In this document: positions 25,491 through 34,361 of the stretch, in pieces | Layout: each line of letters begins with the position of its first letter | How positions within the stretch are numbered: position 1 is the stretch's first letter | Origin: Methylobacterium sp. C25 | Lineage (GTDB): Bacteria > Pseudomonadota > Alphaproteobacteria > Rhizobiales > Beijerinckiaceae | NCBI RefSeq assembly: GCF_021352225.1 | Contig: NZ_JAAUVI010000010.1 | Span: 102,166-166,165, forward strand | DNA: 64,000 nt | Direction of reading: 5' to 3' | Made by a program: the position numbers and the translations under genes | Notes under the pieces: model-generated | The model's input: only the letters and a program-made list of their open reading frames with translations | Told to the model about the DNA's origin: nothing | Databases searched by the model: none

Positions 25491-26114
25491 ATGACTGCCA
25501 TCGCCGATCCGATCAATCCGCTCACCGAGGAGAGCGCCCCGACCACGCGCTGCCGCATCATCGCGACGGCAGAGCAGTCGTTTCGCGAGATCGGCTACCA
25601 GAAGACCACCGTCGCGGACATCGCCAAGACGCTCAAGATGAGCCCGGCGAACGTCTATCGCTTCTTCGACTCCAAGAAGGCGATCAACGAGGCCGTAGTC
25701 GAGCGGCTGACCCGCGAGGTCGAGTATCTGATCCTGACCATCGCGGAAGCTCCTGGGCTCAGCGCAGCCGATCGCGTGTCCGAGATGATCCTCGCGCTCC
25801 ACCGGGATTGTCTTGAGCGCTGCGAGGCCTTCCCGCGCGTGCACGAGATGATCGAAGCGGCGATGACGGAGAGCTGGGACGTTTGCCGCCAGCACGTCGA
25901 CATGATCGTCGGCGTGTTCGAGCGCGTGATCGCCGAGGGCGTCCGACGTGGCGAATTCGCGGTGCCGGATACCCGCATCGCCGCCGGATGCGTCCACGCC
26001 GCCGTGGTGCGCTACTGCCATCCGGTGCTGGTTAGCACCTGTCCGGATGCTCCGGTGCCGCCGCTCGATGCGATGATCGCCTTCCTGCTCAAGGGGCTGG
26101 CCCCAGCGCGCTGA
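25491..26114 (+). CDS. TetR/AcrR family transcriptional regulator
   Basis: 207 residues. N-terminal helix-turn-helix 'TTVADIAKTLKMSPANVYRFFDSK' preceded by 'TRCRIIATAEQSFREIGYQK'. The C-terminal ligand domain resembles that of regulators placed next to multidrug efflux genes, but no pump gene is adjacent: the downstream neighbour is the convergent ppx/gppA-type gene. An inverted repeat with six-base arms lies in its promoter region, so autoregulation is likely. Ligand and targets are unknown. Confidence 0.9.
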   Translation: MTAIADPINPLTEESAPTTRCRIIATAEQSFREIGYQKTTVADIAKTLKMSPANVYRFFDSKKAINEAVVERLTREVEYLILTIAEAPGLSAADRVSEMILALHRDCLERCEAFPRVHEMIEAAMTESWDVCRQHVDMIVGVFERVIAEGVRRGEFAVPDTRIAAGCVHAAVVRYCHPVLVSTCPDAPVPPLDAMIAFLLKGLAPAR

Positions 26115-26120
26115 ACGGCG

Positions 26121-27281
26121 TCAGCGCCCGCGCCGCCAGACACCGTCTTCGCGCATCATGTTCATGAGCAGGCCCTCGCGCAGGCCGCGATCGGCGATGC
26201 GCAGGCGATCGGACGGGAAGACCCGCCGGATCGCCTCCAGGATCGCGCAGCCAGCCAGGACGAGATCAGCCCTGTCGCGGCCGATGCAGGGATTGTCGGC
26301 GCGCTGGTCGAGGCGCGTGTCGAGCAGATCCTCGATCGCCTCGCTCACCTCTGCATCGGTCATCCAGAGCCCGTCGACGCGCCGCCGCTCGTAACGCACG
26401 AGCCGCAGGTGCATCGCCGCCAGGGTCGTCACGGTGCCCGAGGTGCCGAGCAGGTGAAAATACGGTGCCGTGGCCGCTGCCGCGGCCCGGATCGCGAAGG
26501 GCGCGAGCAGGTCGCCGACCTCCTCGACCATGCCCTCGAACATCATGCGGGTGACCTCGCATCCGCCATGCTTCTCGGCGAGCGTCACCACACCGACGGG
26601 CAGCGAATCCCAGGCGCGGATGCGCAGGGTCGGGTCCGTGGACGGGTTGGTCGCCGCGCCGTCGAGCCAGGCGATCTCGGTGGAGCCGCCGCCAATGTCG
26701 AAGATCACCACGGATTCGGCGGCTGGATCGGCCAGGGCGGCGCATCCGGTCACGGCGAGATAGGCCTCGGTCTGCCGGTCCACGATCTCCAGATCGAGTC
26801 CGACCTCCCGGCGCACCTGCTCGACGAACTCGGCTCCGTTCACGGCGAGCCGGCAGGCCTCGGTGGCAATGACCTTCGAGCGGACGACGCCCCGGTTCTC
26901 CATCTTCGACCGGCAGATGCGAAGGGCCTCGATGGTCCGCTCGATGGCGGCAGGGCTGAGCCGGTCGGACGCGCTGAGACCCTCGCCGAGGCGCACGATC
27001 CGCGAGAAGGCATCGATCACGCGGAAACCGTGCGAGGCCGGTTCGGCGACCAGCAGACGGCAATTGTTGGTGCCGAGGTCGAGCGCCGCGTAGGCGTTGC
27101 GCCGCCCGTGGCGAAACGGGGCGCTGCGTTGTCCATAGCCCGGCGCGCCGACGCTTCTGATTCCATCGGAGGTGAACGGCATGCTCGCGCGCGGATGGTC
27201 CGACCCCGCAACGGGAGGGGCCGTCACGACGGCCGATCCGCTGGCCTGATCGGCCGCGGTACTCTCATCCCTAATCGGCAA
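26121..27281 (-). CDS. Ppx/GppA-family phosphatase
   Basis: 386 residues from a TTG (with GAGG ten bases upstream); the next in-frame ATG at 27182 would give 353 residues. The ASKHA fold is clear: 'YAALDLGTNNCRLLVAEP' (phosphate 1), 'VVIFDIGGGSTEIAWLD' (phosphate 2) and 'LLGTSGTVTTLAAM'. Members hydrolyse exopolyphosphate or pppGpp; the length corresponds to the Ppx-GppA core without the HD-like C-terminal domain, so which substrate it uses is open. The first 65 residues are Pro/Ser/Gly-rich and not part of the domain. Confidence 0.88.
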   Translation of the reverse strand: MPIRDESTAADQASGSAVVTAPPVAGSDHPRASMPFTSDGIRSVGAPGYGQRSAPFRHGRRNAYAALDLGTNNCRLLVAEPASHGFRVIDAFSRIVRLGEGLSASDRLSPAAIERTIEALRICRSKMENRGVVRSKVIATEACRLAVNGAEFVEQVRREVGLDLEIVDRQTEAYLAVTGCAALADPAAESVVIFDIGGGSTEIAWLDGAATNPSTDPTLRIRAWDSLPVGVVTLAEKHGGCEVTRMMFEGMVEEVGDLLAPFAIRAAAAATAPYFHLLGTSGTVTTLAAMHLRLVRYERRRVDGLWMTDAEVSEAIEDLLDTRLDQRADNPCIGRDRADLVLAGCAILEAIRRVFPSDRLRIADRGLREGLLMNMMREDGVWRRGR

Positions 27282-27412
27282 CGCCGGATCCTCAAGGTCT
27301 CGGCTGCGGCAGGCAGCCGGCCATCACTTAATCCCGACGCTACAGGCGTTACTAAGAAACGCAAAGGCTCCTTCGCATGCCATCGATCACGAAGCGTGGC
27401 CGCGAAGAGATG

Positions 27413-27886
27413 TCAGACCATCGCCTTGGCAGCGCTGTTGGCTCTCGGAACGGGCCGCAGCAGGCTCTTCACCTGCGAGAAGGGCCGCGGCCGGTTGATC
27501 ACCTCGTCGAGGCGCGACCACAGCGTCTTCGGTGAGAAAGGCTTGGCAATGATCTCGTTGACGCCGAGCGAGATGGCGCGGTCCACCACGTTGCGGCGCG
27601 GCTGGGCCAGCATCAAGATGATCGGCACGGTCGGCGACGGCGAGGTCATCGGTGTGCGCGCGAGGCGGATGAACTCCTCGCCCGACAGGATGCCCAGATC
27701 CCAGTCGAGGATGGTCAGGTCCGGCTTGCTCTCGGCGAGCACTCCGAGCGCTTCCGCGCCGTCTGGCGCCTCCAGAACGCGCTTGATGCCGACGCGCAGG
27801 AGCATGTCGCGCACCGTGCGGCGGATGTAGAGGCTCTCGTCGACCACGAGGGCGGAGAGGTCGGGAAAAGACGGGGTCGCGATCAC
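27413..27886 (-). CDS. Stand-alone response regulator receiver
   Basis: 157 residues: a single CheY-like receiver. 'SALVVDESLYIRRTVRDML' carries the acidic pair (with one Asp-Glu), 'LTILDWDLGILSGEEF' the phosphorylated aspartate, and 'GVNEIIAKPFSPKTLWSRL' the conserved lysine. The C-terminal 30 residues are basic, and there is no output domain. No histidine kinase is adjacent; a diffusible phospho-signalling or chemotaxis-type role is likely. Confidence 0.88.
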   Translation of the reverse strand: MIATPSFPDLSALVVDESLYIRRTVRDMLLRVGIKRVLEAPDGAEALGVLAESKPDLTILDWDLGILSGEEFIRLARTPMTSPSPTVPIILMLAQPRRNVVDRAISLGVNEIIAKPFSPKTLWSRLDEVINRPRPFSQVKSLLRPVPRANSAAKAMV

Positions 27887-28232
27887 GGACGCGATCCTCG
27901 GCGATGTGGCGTCGATCCCGACCTTAGCGCCGGGTTGGTTTGCGCTTCCCTAACCGTGATCAGATGCCGAGCTGGGCGGTCGATTTGAGGATCGTTGCAC
28001 CGCACGATGACGCTAGATTGCAACGTCTACGCATTTCACCCACGAAATTCGTTTCGATAGAGCGATCCGTTAACAGAAGGTCCTTGCGGCGCAGCCTGGA
28101 TTGCGTCAGGACTGAGGCGTTGCTGTCGGTTACCGCGACCGATGGTGATGGTGGCGTGGACGCATCCTGTCCGGGACGGGATGCACACGATTTGCAGCAA
28201 GATGGTCAGCGGTCGGGTTTTGCGAGCTTTCT
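27887..28232. other. Non-coding region upstream of the cold-shock gene
   Basis: 346 bases between the leftward receiver gene and the rightward cold-shock gene. No convincing ORF, terminator or repeat. It should hold both promoters and probably a long leader, as is usual for cold-shock genes; I could not fix the promoter elements. Confidence 0.4.
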
Positions 28233-29003
28233 ATGGGACGTGGTCGTGATTTTCGGGGGTCGCCCAAGCGCGGCTTCGATGAGGGTGGGGCCGAGCCGCG
28301 TTGGCCCGACCAGCTGCCCCCCAGCAGTGGCGGATACGGTGGCGGTGGTTTCGGTGGCGGTGGCGGCGGCTTCGACCGCGGCCCGTCGCGTGGTGCTGCT
28401 CCCGCCGCTGCTCCGACGGGACCGGAGCGTGATGCGACGGTCAAGTGGTTCAACAAGGAGAAGGGCTTCGGCTTCGTCGAGCTGGGTGACGGCTCGGGCG
28501 ACGCCTTCCTTCACATCCGCGCCGTCGAGGCCGCCGGCCATGACGATCTGCTGCCGGGCACCCGCCTGACGGTTCAGACCGCGCAGGGCCAGAAGGGTCC
28601 GCAGGTGACGGCGGTGACCAGCGTCGACACGTCTACGGCGGAAGCCGCTCCCCCGCGCCGCGAGGCTCGTCCGGCCGGTCGCTTCGGCGGCGGCGACCGC
28701 TTCGGCGGTGGTGGCGGCGGCTACGGTGGCGGCGGTGACCGCTTCGGTGGCGGTGGCGGTGGCGGCGGCGGACGCTTCGCCAGCGGCCCCTCGACCGAGA
28801 TGACCGGCACCGTGAAGTGGTACGACCCGGCCAAGGGCTTCGGCTTCGTTTCCGTCAATGACGGCGGCAAGGACGTGTTCGTGCACCGCTCCGCGCTGTC
28901 GCGCGCCGGTCTCGACTCGCTCGCCGAGGGCCAGACGGTCACGCTCGGCGTGGTCGACGGCCAGAAGGGTCGCGAGGCCCAGAGCGTCAGCGTCGATTAC
29001 TGA
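28233..29003 (+). CDS. Double cold-shock-domain protein with glycine-rich linkers
   Basis: 256 residues with two cold-shock domains: residues about 67-130 ('DATVKWFNKEKGFGFVELGD') and about 188-256 ('MTGTVKWYDPAKGFGFVSVN'). Both keep the RNP1-like KGFGFV and an RNP2-like motif (AFLHI, VFVHR). The N-terminal and inter-domain linkers are rich in GGGG, GDRFGGGG and GYGGGG repeats, like RGG-type RNA-binding tails. It probably acts as an RNA chaperone or translation modulator. It is monocistronic and followed by a good terminator. Confidence 0.92.
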   Translation: MGRGRDFRGSPKRGFDEGGAEPRWPDQLPPSSGGYGGGGFGGGGGGFDRGPSRGAAPAAAPTGPERDATVKWFNKEKGFGFVELGDGSGDAFLHIRAVEAAGHDDLLPGTRLTVQTAQGQKGPQVTAVTSVDTSTAEAAPPRREARPAGRFGGGDRFGGGGGGYGGGGDRFGGGGGGGGGRFASGPSTEMTGTVKWYDPAKGFGFVSVNDGGKDVFVHRSALSRAGLDSLAEGQTVTLGVVDGQKGREAQSVSVDY

Positions 29004-29027
29004 TCGACCTGCTGACGACGAGATCGA

Positions 29028-29058
29028 GGGCGGTGGCCGCAATGCCGCCGCCCTTTTT
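29028..29058 (+). terminator. Terminator after the cold-shock gene
   Basis: GGGCGGTGGC and GCCGCCGCCC form a ten-base-pair stem with one G-U pair around CGCAAT, followed by TTTTT, 25 bases after the stop codon. Confidence 0.85.
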
Positions 29059-29081
29059 GTTTGTGGTTGCGGACAGACCGC

Positions 29082-29381
29082 GTGAATGCGGTCGGCAGGA
29101 CCCTCCGCTTGAGCCTCCTCCGAATCTGTCTTGGCCTGTCACTGCTCGCTTCGCCGCTCGGGGCCCTCGCCGCGCATGCCGAGGACTTCAGCGGCTTCTA
29201 CGCCGGGGTGAACGCGGGCTACGCCTTCGATCGCGACGGCCATAGGGGCAGCGGCATGCAGGCCATTCCCGGCCCGTCGACGAACGCCGACGCCACGCCC
29301 GGGCTGCCCCCCAGCGCAGAGACGGCATCGCAGTCCCCGGCGATGCGCGGCTCCCGCGCCGCATCGTCCCCGCGCCGCTGA
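29082..29381 (+). CDS. Short exported protein with an Omp-like first strand
   Basis: 99 residues from a GTG. The signal peptide ('LRLSLLRICLGLSLLASPLG' then ALAAHA) is followed by 'EDFSGFYAGVNAGYAFDRD', the opening strand of alphaproteobacterial outer-membrane beta-barrels. The rest is Ser/Ala/Pro-rich with no further strands. It may be a truncated porin-like gene or a genuine short protein. It sits between the cold-shock terminator and purC. Confidence 0.5.
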   Translation: MNAVGRTLRLSLLRICLGLSLLASPLGALAAHAEDFSGFYAGVNAGYAFDRDGHRGSGMQAIPGPSTNADATPGLPPSAETASQSPAMRGSRAASSPRR

Positions 29382-29539
29382 TACGGCTCCCAATCGACGC
29401 TGTGTCCCGTCCCGGACGCTGGAGCATCAGCGGGGGATGATCTAGAGTTCCGCTGCACAATCGCGGAAGCAGACATGATGGTTTCCTGCTACGAGCCCTG
29501 CTCGCCCTTTCATTTCGGGCCGAGCGGGTAAGGCAGTCG

Positions 29540-30538
29540 ATGGACACCGCGTCTCTCGCGCAGCATGCGCATCAAGTCCTTAACGAGGCGGAGATCGCCG
29601 GGCTACCGAACCGCTACCGCGGCAAAGTCCGCGACAACTACGATCTGCCCGATGGCCGCCGCATCCTGATCACAACCGATCGGATCAGTGCGTTCGACCG
29701 CCCGCTCGCCGCCATCCCCTTCAAGGGGCAGGTGCTGACGCAGACCGCACGCTTCTGGTTCGAGCGGACCGCCGACATCTGCCCGAACCACGTGCTCGCC
29801 TATCCGGATCCGAACGTCGTCGTCGGGCGCCGCCTCGACATCCTGCCGGTCGAGATCGTGGTGCGGGGCTATCTCGCGGGCACGACCTCCACCTCGATCC
29901 TGACCCGTTACCGCCGCGGCGAACGCGAGATGTACGGTCACCGCCTGCCGGAGGGCCTGCGCCCGAACGAGCGGCTGGCGCAAGCGATCATCACCCCGAC
30001 GACGAAGGCCGCGGATGGCGGCCACGACGAGCCGCTCACTGAGGCCGCGATCCTGGAGCAGGGGCTGCTCACGGCTGCACAGTGGCGGACCGTTTCCGAG
30101 GCGGCGCTGGCGCTGTTCGCCCGTGGGCAGGCGCTCGCGGCCGAGCGCGGGCTCATCCTCGCCGATACGAAGTACGAATTCGGGACCGATGCGGACGGAC
30201 GGATCGTGCTCGCGGACGAAGTCCACACGCCCGACAGCAGCCGCTACTGGTTCGCACAGAGTTATCCCGAGAGGTTCGCGTCCGGCGCGGCGCCGGAGAG
30301 CTTCGACAAGGATTTCGTCCGCAACTGGGTCGTGGCGCGCTGCGATCCTTACCGCGATCCGATCCCGGAGATTCCGCGCGAGATCGTCTTGGAAGCCGCC
30401 GCGGTCTACATCCGTGCCTACGAGACCATCACCGGCGAGACCTTCGTCCTGCCCGATCCAGCCGAAATGCCGCTCGATCGTATCCAGCGCAATCTCGCAG
30501 GCTATCTGCGTAACGACTTGGCGAACGAGCCAACCTGA
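29540..30538 (+). CDS. purC: Phosphoribosylaminoimidazole-succinocarboxamide synthase
   Basis: 332 residues, the long form (the short bacterial form has about 240). Key segments are 'YRGKVRDNYDLPDGRRILIT', 'TDRISAFD', 'EIVVRGYLAGTTSTS', 'LILADTKYEFG' and 'DEVHTPDSSRYW'. It joins aspartate to CAIR in purine synthesis using ATP. It is convergent with rpsD, sharing a bidirectional terminator. Confidence 0.95.
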   Translation: MDTASLAQHAHQVLNEAEIAGLPNRYRGKVRDNYDLPDGRRILITTDRISAFDRPLAAIPFKGQVLTQTARFWFERTADICPNHVLAYPDPNVVVGRRLDILPVEIVVRGYLAGTTSTSILTRYRRGEREMYGHRLPEGLRPNERLAQAIITPTTKAADGGHDEPLTEAAILEQGLLTAAQWRTVSEAALALFARGQALAAERGLILADTKYEFGTDADGRIVLADEVHTPDSSRYWFAQSYPERFASGAAPESFDKDFVRNWVVARCDPYRDPIPEIPREIVLEAAAVYIRAYETITGETFVLPDPAEMPLDRIQRNLAGYLRNDLANEPT

Positions 30539-30590
30539 GCGTCGGTGCGCGCTCGGTCTCCAACGCAACCGCGCTGAACACCGAACACGA

Positions 30591-30621
30591 AAAAGGGCCG
30601 CCCGAATGGGGCGGCCCTTTT
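30591..30621. terminator. Bidirectional terminator between purC and rpsD
   Basis: AAAAGGGCCGCCC and GGGCGGCCCTTTT form a 13-base-pair perfect stem, flanked by A on the left and T on the right, so it serves transcripts from both sides. Confidence 0.9.
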
Positions 30622-30645
30622 CGTATTCGGCTCTGATCGAAGGGA

Positions 30646-31263
30646 TCAGCGCGAATAGAACTCGATCACGAGGTTCGGTTCCATCTGGACCGGGTACGGC
30701 ACCTCGTTGAGGGCCGGGATCCGGGTCACGCGGGCCGTCATCTTGGCGTGGTCCACCTCGATGTAGTCCGGCACGTCACGCTCGGCGAGCTGCGAGGCGA
30801 CGATGACGATCTCGAGCTGGCGCGAAGCCTCCTTGATCTCGATGAGATCGCCCGGCTTCACCTGGAAGCTCGGGATGTTCACCCGGCGACCATTGACCTT
30901 GACGTGGCCGTGATTGACGAACTGGCGCGCCGCGAACGGGGTCGCCACGAACTTCGAACGGTACACGACGGCGTCGAGGCGGCGCTCGAGCAGACCGATC
31001 AGGTTCTCGCCCGAGTCACCGCGCAGGCGGATCGCCTCGGCGTAGTAGCGGCGGAACTGCTTCTCGGTGATGTTGCCGTAATAACCCTTGAGCTTCTGCT
31101 TGGCGCGCAGCTGCGTGCCGAAGTCGCTCATCTTGCCCTTGCGGCGCTGGCCGTGCTGGCCGGGGCCGTACTCACGACGGTTGACCGGGCTCTTCGGACG
31201 GCCCCAGATGTTCTGGCCCATCCGGCGATCGAGTTTGTGCTTCGCCTCGATGCGTTTTGACAT
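30646..31263 (-). CDS. rpsD: 30S ribosomal protein S4
   Basis: 205 residues. Typical S4: 'KLDRRMGQNIWGRPKSPVNR', 'YGPGQHGQRRKGKMSDFG', 'YYGNITEKQFRRYY' and the S4 RNA-binding domain 'ARQFVNHGHVKVNGRRVNIP'. A primary 16S rRNA binder in assembly of the small subunit. As in other alphaproteobacteria it stands outside the main ribosomal operon. Confidence 0.97.
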   Translation of the reverse strand: MSKRIEAKHKLDRRMGQNIWGRPKSPVNRREYGPGQHGQRRKGKMSDFGTQLRAKQKLKGYYGNITEKQFRRYYAEAIRLRGDSGENLIGLLERRLDAVVYRSKFVATPFAARQFVNHGHVKVNGRRVNIPSFQVKPGDLIEIKEASRQLEIVIVASQLAERDVPDYIEVDHAKMTARVTRIPALNEVPYPVQMEPNLVIEFYSR

Positions 31264-31380
31264 TCGCGGTTCCTCTCAAGAACGCTTGAGCTAGAGGAAC
31301 GCGCCCTCCTCTCCCCCATGCAATGCGCGGGGGCGACAGACCGGCCCTTGGCCGTTCGCGGGTGCGCTTGAAAACGTCAC

Positions 31381-31401
31381 GGGGCCCCTGATCGGAGCCC
31401 C
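31381..31401 (-). promoter_or_regulatory. Hairpin upstream of rpsD
   Basis: GGGGCCCC and GGAGCCCC pair around a five-base loop, about 120 bases before the rpsD start. It could be an rpsD leader structure or a terminator from further upstream. The rest of the 270-base gap to the GlpM-like gene shows nothing else. Confidence 0.3.
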
Positions 31402-31536
31402 GCGAACCGCGCGTCCCTAGACGGAAAGCCGGCGAAGGTCAATTAGGGCTGATGGATCGAGCCGCTATCGGTGCAGGATTGGTTTCGTCCGGGTCCGATC
31501 CGGCCCAGACGGCGTCAGAACCTCAGACCTCGACCT

Positions 31537-31866
31537 CTAAAGCCAACGCGGCCCGAGAAAGATCGCAAGCGCAACGATAAGCCAGGCGCCGAGTGCCCCC
31601 AAAATCGCGATCCGATAGTCGAACGACCCGGCGAGCCACCAGGCCACGCCGAGAAACACCAGATAGGCCGGGATCGTCCGCATCCCGGCGAGGCAGGTCT
31701 CGCGAAAGCCGCCCGCCTCCCCTTTCGCCCCGACGGCGAGCAAGGCGATGATCGCCAAGGTCGGGGCCAGCGGCAGGATGCCCGGAAGGATGTTGCCCCG
31801 GCGGGAGGCCAGCACGATCGCCGCCGTCACCAGGCCGCCGACGATGCCCTTCCAGACGACGTCCAT
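31537..31866 (-). CDS. GlpM-family small membrane protein
   Basis: 109 residues, four predicted helices. The pattern 'ILPGILPLAPTLAIIALLAV', 'RTIPAYLVFLGVAWWLAG' and a final hydrophobic helix parallels E. coli YdgC/GlpM, a family of unknown molecular function first linked to alginate and glycerol metabolism in Pseudomonas. It starts 16 bases after the murI stop, so the two are probably cotranscribed. Confidence 0.65.
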   Translation of the reverse strand: MDVVWKGIVGGLVTAAIVLASRRGNILPGILPLAPTLAIIALLAVGAKGEAGGFRETCLAGMRTIPAYLVFLGVAWWLAGSFDYRIAILGALGAWLIVALAIFLGPRWL

Positions 31867-31882
31867 CAGGGGCGGCGCGCCG

Positions 31883-32773
31883 TCACTGGCGTACCAGCGG
31901 TATCGGCTCGACGGTGAGCGAGCGCAGGCCCCGTACGGCCAGCGAGCGCTCCAGTGCGGCGCTCAGGCCCGCGCCGGCAGTGAAGGTCCCGAGGACGTCC
32001 GGGCCGATCTCCGTCTCTTCGGCTGACGGGCCGAGGAGTTGCACGACCCTGCGGGCGATGGCCGGGGCCGGATCGATCCAGGCGACGGGCCAAGGCGCCA
32101 GCGTCTCGAAACGCGGAAGCAGCAGTGGGTAGTGGGTGCAGGACAGGCAGATCACATCCGTGCGCCGGCCGTCGTCGCGCGTCACGAAGCAGGGCGCGAT
32201 CTCGGCCGAGAGCGTCGCATCGTCGACCGGTTGTCCGGCCATCTCGGCCTCGGCGAAGCCGGCGAGGTTCGGAGCGCCGACCAGCGTGACATCGCAATCG
32301 CCAGCATAGGTTGTGACGAGGTCGCGGGTGTAGCTACGGGCGATGGTGCCCGGCGTGGCGAGAAGCGTGACGACCTTGGATCGCGTCGCGGCGGCGGCGG
32401 GCTTGATCGGCGGCACGACACCGACGAAGGGCGTGACGAAGCGCTGGCGCAGGCTCGGCAGGACCACGGTCGAGGCCGTGTTGCAGGCGATCACCACGAG
32501 ATCGGGCGCATGAAGCGCGAGTAGCCGCTCCATCACCGCGAGGACGCGGGTCACCAGCGCGGGCTCGCTGAGGCCGCCATAGGGGAAGGCGGCGTTGTCG
32601 GCGACGTAGACGTAGCGCGCATCCGGCCGGGCACGGCGGACCTGCTCCAGCACGGTCAACCCGCCGAGGCCGGAATCGAAGACGAGGATCAGGGGTTGGG
32701 GGCTCGGCGCGGGGTAAGCCGCGGAGATGGTCGCTCCGGCCATGAGATCGATCCGCATGACGTCACCCGACAT
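31883..32773 (-). CDS. murI: Glutamate racemase
   Basis: 296 residues. Contains 'VFDSGLGGLTVLEQVRRA', the two catalytic cysteines in 'VVIACNTASTVVLP' and 'ICLSCTHYPLLLP', and 'NAAFPYGGLSE'. It makes D-glutamate for peptidoglycan in the cytoplasm. The first 25 residues before 'PLILVFDSG' are an extension, and a later ATG within them is possible. Confidence 0.95.
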   Translation of the reverse strand: MSGDVMRIDLMAGATISAAYPAPSPQPLILVFDSGLGGLTVLEQVRRARPDARYVYVADNAAFPYGGLSEPALVTRVLAVMERLLALHAPDLVVIACNTASTVVLPSLRQRFVTPFVGVVPPIKPAAAATRSKVVTLLATPGTIARSYTRDLVTTYAGDCDVTLVGAPNLAGFAEAEMAGQPVDDATLSAEIAPCFVTRDDGRRTDVICLSCTHYPLLLPRFETLAPWPVAWIDPAPAIARRVVQLLGPSAEETEIGPDVLGTFTAGAGLSAALERSLAVRGLRSLTVEPIPLVRQ

Positions 32774-33001
32774 CGCCCGATAGGCCAGTGTCTGAGCGAG
32801 ACGGTTAACGCAGGCTCACTGCGGCAGCAAAAAGGCCCGAAAACGTAACGCCGGCCGCGAATGCGCGAAGAAGCCTGTGAATCGCGGGCCTTCGGCAACC
32901 CTTTCAGCCAAGGGCGCGACGAACGGCGCGGGCCGTCCGACGTTGTCGCTGGAGATTTCGTGGCTACATCCCCGTGGCCTCGAGAGAAAGAGTACCTAGG
33001 A

Positions 33002-34270
33002 ATGGCCGCCAGCGCAGCGATTTCCCACTCCGCCGATTCAGGTCCGGCATCCGCCTTTCCGCCGCCGAGTCTACAGGCCCGGCCCGTCGACCGGGACGCC
33101 TGGATCGCGGCCTACCGGACGGTGCGGGCGGAGACCGAAAGCCGCGCTGCGCCACTCTCGCTGGAGGACCAGCAGATCCAGTCGATGGAGGATGCGAGCC
33201 CGACCAAGTGGCATCGCGCCCATACGACCTGGTTCTTCGAGCAGTTCCTGCTCTGCGAGCATTCCCCGGGATATCGGATCTACGACGAGCGCCTGCACTA
33301 CCTGTTCAACTCGTATTACGTGCAGGCTGGCCCGCGTCAGCCGCGCTTCATGCGGGGCATGATCACCCGGCCGACGGCGGAGGAGACCGCCGCCTATCGC
33401 GCCCATGTCGACGGCGCCATCGAGAGCCTGCTGCGGGACGCGGAGCCTGCGACCCTCGAGACGGTCCTGCCGATCCTCGAAATCGGCCTCTATCACGAGC
33501 AGCAGCATCAGGAATTGATGCTCACCGACATCCTGCACGCCTTTGCGCAGAACCCGCTCGGACCGGCCTATGACGAGGCCTGGCGCTGGCCGGCCTCCGA
33601 GAACCGGAAGGGGCAGGTCGAACTGTCCCGCAGCGTTAGCCAGATCGGCCATTGCGGCGAGGGCTTCGCCTTCGACAACGAGTCGCCACGCCACGACGTG
33701 CTGGTGCTGCCGGCGGCCATCGACCGGGCCCTCGTCACCAACGCCCAGTGGCTCTCCTTCATCGAGGATGGCGGCTACCGGCGCGCCGAGCTCTGGCTCT
33801 CGGACGGCTGGGGCAAGGTCCATTCGGAGGGATGGGAGGCGCCCGGCTACTGGCGCCAGACCGAGGACGGCTGGTCGAGCATGACGCTGGCCGGCATCCG
33901 GCCGATCGATCCGTCGCAGCCCGTCACCCATATCAGCTACTATGAGGCCGACGCCTTTGCCCGCTGGGCGGGACGCGACCTCCCGACCGAGGCCGAATGG
34001 GAGATTGCCGCACGCGACGGCCTGCTTGGCGATGCCTTCGGCCACGTCTGGCAATGGACCCGCAGCGCCTACGGCCCCTATCCCGGCTACCGCCCGCTGC
34101 CCGGCGCGCTCGGCGAGTACAACGGCAAGTTCATGTCGAACCAATACGTGCTGCGCGGCTCGTCCGTGGCGACGTCGGAGGGGCATGCGCGGGTCGGCTA
34201 CCGGAACTTCTTCTACGCGCACCAGCGCTGGCAGTTCACGGGGCTGAGGCTCTCCGATGCCGGGCGATAA
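33002..34270 (+). CDS. egtB: Ergothioneine biosynthesis sulfoxide synthase EgtB
   Basis: 422 residues from the ATG at 33002. N-terminal DinB-like four-helix domain with iron ligands in 'WHRAHTTWFFEQFLL' and 'GLYHEQQHQELMLTDI', then a C-terminal formylglycine-generating-enzyme/lectin-like domain ('DLPTEAEWEIAARDG', 'HVWQWTRSAYGPYPGY', 'RVGYRNFF'). It uses iron and oxygen to couple a sulfur donor (cysteine or gamma-glutamylcysteine) to hercynine. Followed by egtD; no egtA, egtC or egtE is seen nearby. The upstream extension to 32861 lacks domain support. Confidence 0.93.
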   Translation: MAASAAISHSADSGPASAFPPPSLQARPVDRDAWIAAYRTVRAETESRAAPLSLEDQQIQSMEDASPTKWHRAHTTWFFEQFLLCEHSPGYRIYDERLHYLFNSYYVQAGPRQPRFMRGMITRPTAEETAAYRAHVDGAIESLLRDAEPATLETVLPILEIGLYHEQQHQELMLTDILHAFAQNPLGPAYDEAWRWPASENRKGQVELSRSVSQIGHCGEGFAFDNESPRHDVLVLPAAIDRALVTNAQWLSFIEDGGYRRAELWLSDGWGKVHSEGWEAPGYWRQTEDGWSSMTLAGIRPIDPSQPVTHISYYEADAFARWAGRDLPTEAEWEIAARDGLLGDAFGHVWQWTRSAYGPYPGYRPLPGALGEYNGKFMSNQYVLRGSSVATSEGHARVGYRNFFYAHQRWQFTGLRLSDAGR

Positions 34271-34361
34271 CCGGCATGAACAAATCGACTGAAGTCCCGT
34301 TTCTCATCCCGACATCGGTCCGCTCTTGCGGAGCGCCTGTGCCACGAACGGAGGACGCCGC

